Shown: piece by piece, positions 34,467 through 42,514 of the stretch
Numbering within the stretch: position 1 is the first letter of the stretch
Layout: each line of letters begins with the position of its first letter
Source: JAIRVZ01 sp031553415
GTDB taxonomy: Bacteria > Bacteroidota > Bacteroidia > Bacteroidales > Azobacteroidaceae
Assembly (NCBI GenBank): GCA_031553415.1
Contig: JAVBLO010000005.1
Coordinates: forward strand, 1 to 64,000
Length of the DNA: 64,000 bases
Direction of reading: 5' to 3'
The notes under the pieces: generated by a model
Database searches by the model: none
Told to the model about the DNA's origin: nothing
What the model saw: the letters and a program-made list of their open reading frames with translations, nothing else
Position numbers and translations under genes: made by a program

Positions 34467-35055
34467 AATATCAATATTTGATTTTGATGGAACTATAACT
34501 TCTAAAGATACTTTATTAGAGTTTTTGAAATTTACCAAGGGAAAATTAGCTTTCTATTGGGGTGTTTTATTATATTCTCCAGTATTAATAGCAATGAAAT
34601 TGAAGTTTTACCCTAATGATAAGGCCAAACAACATTTGTTTTCATATTTTTTTAAAGGAATATCAATTAAACAATTTAATCAATGGGGAGTTGATTTTAT
34701 TCCTCATATCGAAAAGATGCTCTATCCGAAGGCTCTGAAAGCGTTGAAGGAGCATAAATCCCAAGGGGATAAAGTAATTATTATCAGTGCTTCAATTGAA
34801 AATTGGATTAAACCTTGGACAGATCTGACAGGTATTGATTTACTTATTGCGACTCAAATAGAAGTTAATATAGAAGGGAAATTGACAGGAAGGTTTTCTT
34901 CTAAAAATTGTTATGGTCAAGAAAAAGTGAATCGATTACTTGAAATTTTCCCTGATATAAACAATTATACCCTTATTGCTTATGGAGATAGCCGGGGCGA
35001 TAAAGAGTTAATTGAAATTGCAAATGAGGGTTGGTATAATAAATTTAAATCATGA
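34450..35055 (+). CDS. HAD-IB family phosphatase
   Basis: Cytosolic HAD phosphatase of 201 residues. Motif I is SIFDFDGTIT (nucleophile D11, D13), motif II is VIIISAS, and motif III/IV is AYGDSRGDKELIEIA (D180, D184). The helical cap lies at about residues 20-90 (subclass IB, as in SerB and related phosphatases). HAD-IB proteins occur beside or fused to DPPR-synthase-like UbiA proteins, where they would remove the 5-phosphate of polyprenyl-phosphoryl-phosphoribose. It starts inside the GT-C gene and overlaps the final GT4 by 4 bases. The substrate is inferred from neighbours. Confidence 0.82.
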   Translation: MQKQAKISIFDFDGTITSKDTLLEFLKFTKGKLAFYWGVLLYSPVLIAMKLKFYPNDKAKQHLFSYFFKGISIKQFNQWGVDFIPHIEKMLYPKALKALKEHKSQGDKVIIISASIENWIKPWTDLTGIDLLIATQIEVNIEGKLTGRFSSKNCYGQEKVNRLLEIFPDINNYTLIAYGDSRGDKELIEIANEGWYNKFKS

Positions 35056-36209
35056 ATATCCTCCTTATCCATAACAACTACGGCATCTACACCGGCGAAG
35101 AAGCTGTAGTAGACCGGCAAATCTCATTATTCCAGGAAATGGGACACAATGTTTCTGTTTATCGCAAAACAACAGAGGGGCTGCGTGGAACCTTATGGGG
35201 AGATTTCAAAGGCTTGCTTCAAGGATTTTATTCCCCCTCAGCAGTCAAAGACATTAAGCAAATCATGAAGAGTAACAAACCGGATATTGTTATGATTCAC
35301 AATTTATACCCCTATATATCTCCAGCCATATTAAAACATATAAAGAAAGCGAGAGTTCCCATCATAATGACAGTTCACAACTACCGGTTGATGTGTCCTA
35401 CCGGATTATTTATGCGGAATGCACGCCCTTGTGAATTATGTCTTGAAAAAAGGAATGAATGGAATTGTATCAAACACAACTGTGAGCACTCAGTAATAAG
35501 GAGTTTGGGCTATGCCGGAAGAAATTGGTATGCCCGCATCACAAAAGCATATTTGGATAATGTGGATATTTATGCCTGCATTACTGCTTTTCAAACCATA
35601 AAACTAACTGAAGCCGGTTTTATGGCAGATAGTATGAGAGTAATTCCAAATTTTGTTGAAAAAGCTACAGAACCAGAATTAAAATCAGGAGAATATATTG
35701 CAATTTCCGGACGGGTTAGTCGTGAAAAAGGTTTTGATTTATTACTTGAAGTCGCAAAGAAAACTCCCGGCATTCAATATGTTTTTGCAGGAACTATTCG
35801 ACCCGAAGATAAAGATTTACTAAAAAATCCTCCGGCAAATTGTATCTTTCTGGGACATTTATCCAAAGAAAAATTAGCGGAATTCTACACAAACAGCCGG
35901 TTCTTAGTTATTGCCAGCCATTGGTATGAAGGTTTTCCAATGACAATTTTAGATGCTTCTTCATACGGGAAAGCGACTATCGGTCCTGCCCATGCCGGTT
36001 TTCTCGAAATCATAGACAACAACATTACCGGCCTGCATTTCAAACCAAGTGATGCCAACAATTTACAACAAAAGATAGAATGGCTATGGAATAACCAGGA
36101 TTCTAGCATAGAAATGGGGAAAAATGCTTTTCTGAAATTAGAAAATACTTACACAGCCAATGTTGTTAAAACGCAATGGCAGGATGTATTTTCAGAACTT
36201 AAAGCTTAA
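35052..36209 (+). CDS. Glycosyltransferase family 4, last gene of the cluster
   Basis: GT-B transferase of 385 residues with a TGEEAVVDRQISLFQEMGH start. A cysteine-rich insert lies near residues 115-140 (RLMCPTGLFMRNARPCELCL, WNCIKHNCEHS), similar in kind to that of the first GT4 of the cluster and probably metal-binding. The donor domain has AISGRVSREKGFDLLLEVAK and the variant EX7E segment SHWYEGFPMTILDASSYG, in which the second Glu position reads Asp. Its 3' end overlaps the convergent outer-membrane gene by 18 bases, so there is no room for a conventional terminator between the two transcription units. Confidence 0.87.
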   Translation: MNILLIHNNYGIYTGEEAVVDRQISLFQEMGHNVSVYRKTTEGLRGTLWGDFKGLLQGFYSPSAVKDIKQIMKSNKPDIVMIHNLYPYISPAILKHIKKARVPIIMTVHNYRLMCPTGLFMRNARPCELCLEKRNEWNCIKHNCEHSVIRSLGYAGRNWYARITKAYLDNVDIYACITAFQTIKLTEAGFMADSMRVIPNFVEKATEPELKSGEYIAISGRVSREKGFDLLLEVAKKTPGIQYVFAGTIRPEDKDLLKNPPANCIFLGHLSKEKLAEFYTNSRFLVIASHWYEGFPMTILDASSYGKATIGPAHAGFLEIIDNNITGLHFKPSDANNLQQKIEWLWNNQDSSIEMGKNAFLKLENTYTANVVKTQWQDVFSELKA

Positions 36210-37874
36210 CCCACCCATAAACCGGATACCTTCTGCCGGATATCCGTACCAGATATCATATTTTTGTACCAACAGATTATCTAATTTTGCAAATATGGAA
36301 AAAGTATCATTGAAAGTGTAAGTTTCCATAAGGCTTACATCATTGATATTCTTCATACTGACTACACTTCTTTTGTTGAAATCAAAGCTTTTTCTTCCGG
36401 TTTCCAGGTGATAAGCCAAATCAATGCGTAAAGGAATAGACTGGATCTGAAATCCTGCTGTTAAATCAGATTCGAAATTTGGTTTATTCCATGCTTTGGC
36501 ATCCGATTCATCAACATTCCAATTATAATAGGCAGCTTTTAAACCGACATCAAATATTTTACCATATTGATATTTCAAATTCGTTCCTATTTTAAAACGC
36601 TTTGCATCATAATACGAAACATCATAAGCATAACCAACTGGTACATAAAAGTGCTCATCTGAAGTCATTTTATATCCTAAATAAAAATCAACGCTGAATA
36701 CTCCGGGAAGACTACTTTTGAATCCGGCAGTTCCGTCAAGTCCGGTATATGAATCTAAGACTCTTACTTCCGGAAAAACATAGCGGTTTTCATAGAAAAT
36801 GTTGTAATTACTATTGTCAGCCACATCACCTTTAACCGTCACATAAAGCAGTCCGGTTTCATAAGGACGTACATTCAATTCGATATCAGGTGCGAAATAA
36901 AATGTTTTGGATTGATTGAACAGTAAGTGAGCAAAAAATCCCAAACGCATATCCCAATTAGAACCGCCCATTTTGAAATAAGGATTAAGAGCCAAATCCC
37001 CATAATTTTTATATGAATCAAAATCAGAAACGCCATCAGGCATATCAGGAACCGAATAAAAATCTGTCCTCAAATTACCGGAAACTCCGACCTGCTTATC
37101 GTCATCAAATTTCTTATGTAAATCAAAATTCAGTTTCAACCGGTTTTCTTTCGGTCCATTTTCATCAGAGAATAAAGCATTTTTTTGTGTAAAATAACTA
37201 TAATCTACTCCAAGAGAAAAGTCGACATCATATACACCTTCCGTTGAAAGCAATCCAAGATTGACATCGAAAATATTGTTCGTTTGGTCCGGTATCACTG
37301 AAAAAAGAGAAGGCGATGCTCCATAATAATTATATCCGGAATATGTATATTTGAGTCCTGAAAAAAGTTTCAAAGATTCAGTACTATGGGCCCAACGCAA
37401 TGCTCCTATATTATCATTCAATTTAAGTTTCAATTTTTCATCCGTTTGCAAAGATTTTACTTTTCCTGAACTGGAACGGTGACTCAACCAAACACTCAAT
37501 TCATCACTTTCATTATTAAGGATTTGATATCCGGCATCACCATCAATATCAATAAATGTACTGACTCCAGCCCTCACATATCCTTTTTTATTTGAACTTT
37601 CCAAATCTTTGAAATATTGTACAGCCTCAACTTGCGAAGCTTCCGGCTTTATAGTTGCAGGAACCGAATAATTCGAATATTCAATCCTGGCCTGTGGAGC
37701 CTGTGGCTCTTTCACCTCCGGCAAAGTATTGATTTTAGATGCTTTATCAATGGTTGGATTATACTCCCGTTCCAAAGTCAGCATCCGCTGAAGCGTTGTA
37801 TCTTTTGCTGCTGTTTGAGCTTGAACCTGTAAACTGCAAGCTAAAATTGCGATTATTGTTATGTATTGTTTCAT
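36192..37874 (-). CDS. Predicted outer-membrane beta-barrel protein
   Basis: Protein of 560 residues with a signal peptide (MKQYITIIAILACSLQVQAQ). A short periplasmic N-terminal region (about residues 20-90, Pro/Glu-rich: PEVKEPQAPQARIEYSNYSV) follows. Then come some twenty beta strands with alternating aromatics (FKIGTNLKYQYGKIFDVGLK), ending in a terminal Phe strand (GIRFMGGLSFKF). It resembles the barrel part of TonB-dependent receptors, but no plug domain or TonB box is visible. It lies 77 bases downstream of the TPR gene and is likely co-transcribed. Partnership with the TPR protein is inference; function is unknown. Confidence 0.68.
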   Translation of the reverse strand: MKQYITIIAILACSLQVQAQTAAKDTTLQRMLTLEREYNPTIDKASKINTLPEVKEPQAPQARIEYSNYSVPATIKPEASQVEAVQYFKDLESSNKKGYVRAGVSTFIDIDGDAGYQILNNESDELSVWLSHRSSSGKVKSLQTDEKLKLKLNDNIGALRWAHSTESLKLFSGLKYTYSGYNYYGASPSLFSVIPDQTNNIFDVNLGLLSTEGVYDVDFSLGVDYSYFTQKNALFSDENGPKENRLKLNFDLHKKFDDDKQVGVSGNLRTDFYSVPDMPDGVSDFDSYKNYGDLALNPYFKMGGSNWDMRLGFFAHLLFNQSKTFYFAPDIELNVRPYETGLLYVTVKGDVADNSNYNIFYENRYVFPEVRVLDSYTGLDGTAGFKSSLPGVFSVDFYLGYKMTSDEHFYVPVGYAYDVSYYDAKRFKIGTNLKYQYGKIFDVGLKAAYYNWNVDESDAKAWNKPNFESDLTAGFQIQSIPLRIDLAYHLETGRKSFDFNKRSVVSMKNINDVSLMETYTFNDTFSIFAKLDNLLVQKYDIWYGYPAEGIRFMGGLSFKF

Positions 37875-37878
37875 CTTT

Positions 37879-37966
37879 CAAATTAAAAATTAAAAATTAA
37901 AAATGAGAACGAAAGGAATCTCTGCATAAATCAATTTTTCATTTTTCATTTTTAATTCTTCATTTT
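37879..37966. repeat. Intergenic inverted low-complexity words
   Basis: Copies of AAATTAAAAATTAAAAATGA on the left face copies of TTTTTCATTTTTCATTTTTAA on the right. They form an imperfect inverted repeat across the gap between the TPR and barrel genes; the right arm includes the TPR stop codon. The right-arm word (CATTTTT)n is the complement of the repeat in the GH30 gene. Confidence 0.55.
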
Positions 37967-40945
37967 GACAAGTCTCTCACTAATCATCTCCTGAATATCA
38001 TCATTCTGTTTATAGTTTTGCTTCAAACTTTCAAGATATTGTTTGGCCTGAAGATCATCTTTCCTGGCAACATATACATCTGAAAGTACAATAAAACTCC
38101 GTGCCAACCAATATGCATGAGGTGTACCGACTTTAGCATAATCCAATGCTTCAGTTTCAGCCAAATCATATTGTTTGGAATTATAATAAGATTGTACAAC
38201 CAAATATTTAGCCTCAGCACCATAAACCGTACGGGTATCTTTTGCTACTTCTCTCAATATTGGAAGAGCCTTTGCCTGTTCATTGAGGACAATATATGCT
38301 TTTGCCTGTGAATATTTAGCCTCTGTAGCAATTTCGGGACTCAAACCGGATTCTTTCAATAAATCAGATGCTGCATTCAACACATCAGGATATTTTTTTA
38401 AGGCAGTCGCACAGCGTATTACACCTAATAAACCTGTGCTCACATTAGATTTACGGCTGGCGATACTGCTCAATTTATTGTAATTAGTTAAAGCTGCGGC
38501 ATAATCTTTTTCATCATATTGAATATCTGCCAAATGAACAAGAGCATCTTCTGTAAAAACATTATCACCTGCTTTCAGGACACCTTCAAATTCAGCTTTA
38601 GCCAAAGCTGTTTGTCCCTGGTTAAGGTAAGTATTTCCCAGATAATAATGGGCTTTATTGACAAATCCACCATTGGGGAAACTCTGAATATACTTTTTCA
38701 AAGCAGCTTGTGCCTGGGATATATTTCCTTTAGTGAAAAGCTTTTCTGCAGATAAATAAGTCAATGAATCCTGTTCGCTCGCTTCAAACTTGGCCACACC
38801 ACCCAAAGAATTCACATATTTCGCATAACCTGCCACATCACCTAAATCAACATATACTGATTTCAAATCCTGAACAGCAACTTTGGCTTCTTCACTTCCC
38901 GGATATTTGGAAATTACTTTTTTGTAAGCAGTAGCTGATTTTTGAGGTTCATTGGTATTGAAATAAAGTAAACCGATTTGTATTCCGGCTTTCCGGGCAA
39001 AACGGCTGTCGGGATAATTTTCCCACAATGTATTATAAGTTTCGATTGCCGCCTTGGAATTATCAAGCATCACATAAGCGCGGCCTTTTTCGTATAAGGC
39101 TTCCGGAATATATCTTGAATCGGGATAGCTTTTGATTAATTTATTCATCTGTTCAACTTTCCCCTGGTAATTCTTTTGGAGTCCCAGCACAAAACCACTT
39201 TGGAACATTGCATAATCGGCCATTGAAGGTTGTAATGCAGCAGCTTTTGTATACGCATTTTCAGCGGCCGCAAAATTACGACTCTCGAAATAACAGTCTC
39301 CCAACCGGGCATAAGCATCGGCCAGACTCATTTTTGAATTATCAGTTTCCTGATTAATATAATTTGAGAAGGAATTCAGAGCTGTAGAAAATTGTTCTTT
39401 ATTAAAGTAACAATAACCTATGCTATAAAGAGATAATGCAGAAACATCCGATTTCACCCCCGATTCACGGAATGATTGAAAGTCACGGAGCGCTTCATCA
39501 AACCGGTTCAAACGGTAATAAGATTCTCCTCTCCAATATGTCGCCAATGCCTTTTCCTGAGGCGCATAACTGCCTAAATTAATTGCTTTGGAAAAATAAT
39601 CAATAGCAGAATCATATTGTGTATTGGTAAATTCAACAGTCCCTAAATGATAATATATTTTTTGCTTGGCTTCCAGGATTTTCTTTCCGGGATTTTTAAT
39701 CTTATTGATTGATTTTAAAGCTGTGTCATAATTTTTGGTAGTAAGGTAAACCTCTACAAGACAATCATTAATCTTATCAGCATAAGTCGAATTCGGATAA
39801 GTATTCAGGAAATTTTCCAATACAGTAACTGACTCCCCAAAAGCAGAAGCTGAAGTCTTGTATAATAATATAGCATAATTATACATGGCAGCTTCCTTTA
39901 TTTGCAGATCAAAATTTACATTGGAAGCAGCTTCGAAAGCCATCAATGCATTTTTCTGATTACCGGTTTTCAGGTAAGACTGTCCAAGAAACAAATTGGC
40001 GCTCTGGCCTATGGCATTATCCATCGAAGTACTTTGCCCCAGATATTTAATTGCTTCAGCAAATCTCTGAGTATGGAATAAAGACAATCCAAGTTGGTAA
40101 TAATCTTTTTGAGAAGGAGAAGTTGCTGTTTCTATATATGGAAGTAAATATTTTGTAGCATCAGCATAATTTCCTTCTTCATAATAAGATATACCAATGA
40201 TACGGTTCAACTCAGATATTCGGTTATTATCCGGATATCTGGACAATAATTCTTTACCATCACGTATTGTTTGAGTAAAACGACCTTGTGCAAAATTGAT
40301 TTGGGTTGTGTAATACAATACCTCAGACTTGAATTCCTGCTTGTCTTGTAATTGGTTAAAATATTGCAATGCAGCATTATACTCTTTTTTAGAATAATGA
40401 ATACAAGCCAGATAATAAATAGATGTATCCTTGTATTTTTTACTATTTTCATTCAAAAGTCTGAACAAATGGTAAGCTTCATCATACTTTTTCTGTTGCA
40501 TATAAGAAAAGGCCAACCGATAAGCATAATCATCCTGGTCTTTTTTCGACAGATTATCTATTTCAGTCTGGTTGAACCAAAGAATGGCACGTGCGTAATC
40601 TTTCGACTGGAAATAGCAGGAACCTAACATAAAACCGATGTCATCCCGGTGAATTGTTTCCGGATATTTTTCTAAATATTCCCTTAAAGCATCAGCAACA
40701 CCATTTTTACTTTGTTTATAATCACAAGCAATCAGCAAATATTCTGTCTCGTGGAGTAGAGCGACATCTTTACCTGTCTTATTGAATTCTTTTAATTTGT
40801 CGATACATCCTGCATAATTTTCATCTTCAAACATTGTTTTTCCTTCATAAAACAACTTATTTTCAGATATAAAAAAAGCCGATCGTTGCGCAGACAAAGT
40901 TTGTATGCAAAACGCCAGCAGGAAAAAGAAAAGTATTTTTCTCAT
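37952..40945 (-). CDS. Large periplasmic tetratricopeptide-repeat protein
   Basis: Protein of 997 residues with a signal peptide (MRKILFFFLLAFCIQTLSAQ). About 20 TPR-like helix pairs fill the rest, including the canonical DSAIDYFSKAINLGSYAPQE, ALATYWRGESYYRLNRFDEA and AKAEFEGVLKAGDNVFTEDA. TPR arrays bind partner proteins; the secreted form with many YbgF/BamD-like repeats is common in Bacteroidota and probably scaffolds envelope complexes. The downstream barrel gene is a likely partner. No enzymatic domain is visible. The start is supported by the signal peptide. Confidence 0.88.
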   Translation of the reverse strand: MRKILFFFLLAFCIQTLSAQRSAFFISENKLFYEGKTMFEDENYAGCIDKLKEFNKTGKDVALLHETEYLLIACDYKQSKNGVADALREYLEKYPETIHRDDIGFMLGSCYFQSKDYARAILWFNQTEIDNLSKKDQDDYAYRLAFSYMQQKKYDEAYHLFRLLNENSKKYKDTSIYYLACIHYSKKEYNAALQYFNQLQDKQEFKSEVLYYTTQINFAQGRFTQTIRDGKELLSRYPDNNRISELNRIIGISYYEEGNYADATKYLLPYIETATSPSQKDYYQLGLSLFHTQRFAEAIKYLGQSTSMDNAIGQSANLFLGQSYLKTGNQKNALMAFEAASNVNFDLQIKEAAMYNYAILLYKTSASAFGESVTVLENFLNTYPNSTYADKINDCLVEVYLTTKNYDTALKSINKIKNPGKKILEAKQKIYYHLGTVEFTNTQYDSAIDYFSKAINLGSYAPQEKALATYWRGESYYRLNRFDEALRDFQSFRESGVKSDVSALSLYSIGYCYFNKEQFSTALNSFSNYINQETDNSKMSLADAYARLGDCYFESRNFAAAENAYTKAAALQPSMADYAMFQSGFVLGLQKNYQGKVEQMNKLIKSYPDSRYIPEALYEKGRAYVMLDNSKAAIETYNTLWENYPDSRFARKAGIQIGLLYFNTNEPQKSATAYKKVISKYPGSEEAKVAVQDLKSVYVDLGDVAGYAKYVNSLGGVAKFEASEQDSLTYLSAEKLFTKGNISQAQAALKKYIQSFPNGGFVNKAHYYLGNTYLNQGQTALAKAEFEGVLKAGDNVFTEDALVHLADIQYDEKDYAAALTNYNKLSSIASRKSNVSTGLLGVIRCATALKKYPDVLNAASDLLKESGLSPEIATEAKYSQAKAYIVLNEQAKALPILREVAKDTRTVYGAEAKYLVVQSYYNSKQYDLAETEALDYAKVGTPHAYWLARSFIVLSDVYVARKDDLQAKQYLESLKQNYKQNDDIQEMISERLVKMKN

Positions 40946-40971
40946 TACAAATATAATTGGAAAAGTTTTGG

Positions 40972-40979
40972 CAAAGATA
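40972..40979 (-). promoter_or_regulatory. Candidate -7 element for the TPR-barrel operon
   Basis: Reads TATCTTTG on the minus strand, 26 bases before the ATG at 40945. No TTTG box is found at the expected distance. Confidence 0.4.
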
Positions 40980-41007
40980 GACGATTAGACGTTAAAATCA
41001 TAACCGT

Positions 41008-42426
41008 TTAAGAAATATTAGATTTGGGCTCATTGGGTAAAGACATATTTTTCTTTTCTCTTTTTGGCAATTGTGCAAATATTATTGCAGTGATTATTGA
41101 AATTGCACCGATACAAACGAATGATGCGTGAAACGGAAATAATGGGTTGGATATATCTTGCGATTTTTGTATCTCATTGAATAAAGATAATATAGCTGCA
41201 ACCAAAGCAACCCCGATACTCATGGAAAAAATCATGACCATCGATAACATGCCGTTTCCGCTGCTTGCCTGTGAAACATTCAAATCTTTTAATGTAATGC
41301 TGTTCATGGCTGTAAATTGCAGGGAATTGATTCCTCCAAATATGAACAACAGGATAACCATTATAATCAAAGGCATAGAATCTGAAAGAAAGGTAAAACT
41401 AACCAGCATAATACCCAAGGCTATTGTATTTCCAATCAAAGTCTTTCGGTAACCTATCTTATTAATCAAATCTACTCCTATTTTTTTCATCATAATGCTG
41501 GATATGGCGCTGGGCAACATCAACAATCCTGACTTTATAGGAGAATAACCTATTCCGACTTGAAACAATAAAGGCAATAGAAAAGGTACGCCATTACTTC
41601 CAATCCGGGAGAAAAAATTACCTAAAATCCCCACCCTGAAAGATCTGACCTCAAACAGGCTAACCGGGAAAAGAGCATTTCTTTTGTGAGAAGCATGTAA
41701 CCAATAACCGGCAAGGAATATCAATCCGACGATGATGATTGCTAAAGCAACAGCTTGCCTCATTCCCAATTCAACCATACCATCAAGCGCGTATGAAATG
41801 GCAACCATTCCAAATGAAATCATTAAAAAACCAGATATATCGAATGATTGTACTTTTGGCGTACGAAAATCGTCCATGTAAATAGCAGAAAGAATGAATC
41901 CAATAACTCCCACCGGAAGATTAATCAGGAAAATCCAATGCCACGAAAAGGATTCAGACAACCAACCGCCTAAAGTTGGCCCCAAAAGAGGTCCTAAAAG
42001 CGCAGGAACCGTAACAAAACTAATTGCTTTTAAGAATTTCTCATTGGGGAATGCCCTCAGTACAGCCAAACGCCCTACGGGTTGTAACATGGAACCTCCA
42101 ATCCCCTGGATTATACGTGAAATAATAAGTTGTGTGAGGTTATGTGAACTGGCGCAAAGGAAAGAGCCTAATGTAAAAAAGAATATTGACAACAAGTAAA
42201 TTCTACGTGTCCCGAATTTATCAGCCAACCAACCGCTTGCAGGAATCAATATGGCCATTACCAATGCATACGAAACAACTACTGCCTGCATGTGTAGTGG
42301 ACTTTCTCCCAAACTTTCCGCCATGCTGGGTATGGCTGTATTTATAATGGTGGTATCAAGCGTTTGCATGAAAAAACCTATTGCAACCAGCCATAAAAGC
42401 ACCGATGAAGATTCACTTTTTTTCAT
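41008..42426 (-). CDS. mdtD: MFS transporter, DHA2 family, MdtD-like
   Basis: Drug:H+ antiporter of 472 residues with 14 predicted helices in the inner membrane. The start FFMQTLDTTIINTAIPSMAE and the next segment LGESPLHMQAVVVSYAL are very close to E. coli MdtD. The MFS motif A region (GWLADKFGTRRIY) and motif C (PALLGPLLGPTLGGWLSE) are present, as is SFSWHWIFLINLPVGVIG. Late signatures such as TLKDLNVSQASSGNGMLSMV also match MdtD. Substrates of MdtD homologues are poorly defined. It stands between the GH92 gene and the TPR gene on the same strand, without an MdtABC partner, and is probably unrelated to the glycan genes. Confidence 0.88.
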   Translation of the reverse strand: MKKSESSSVLLWLVAIGFFMQTLDTTIINTAIPSMAESLGESPLHMQAVVVSYALVMAILIPASGWLADKFGTRRIYLLSIFFFTLGSFLCASSHNLTQLIISRIIQGIGGSMLQPVGRLAVLRAFPNEKFLKAISFVTVPALLGPLLGPTLGGWLSESFSWHWIFLINLPVGVIGFILSAIYMDDFRTPKVQSFDISGFLMISFGMVAISYALDGMVELGMRQAVALAIIIVGLIFLAGYWLHASHKRNALFPVSLFEVRSFRVGILGNFFSRIGSNGVPFLLPLLFQVGIGYSPIKSGLLMLPSAISSIMMKKIGVDLINKIGYRKTLIGNTIALGIMLVSFTFLSDSMPLIIMVILLFIFGGINSLQFTAMNSITLKDLNVSQASSGNGMLSMVMIFSMSIGVALVAAILSLFNEIQKSQDISNPLFPFHASFVCIGAISIITAIIFAQLPKREKKNMSLPNEPKSNIS

Positions 42427-42514
42427 GCCTATAGAACAGCCGGAAAGTAGTTATTGTTTAGAAGAAATGGCTTCTCCATCTGATTGGTCGGCATTTGACA
42501 AATGTTTCAAATTA

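Noticed and set aside
36192..37874. Call as full TonB-dependent receptor
   Set aside because: No plug domain or TonB box is visible; only the barrel-like part is supported.
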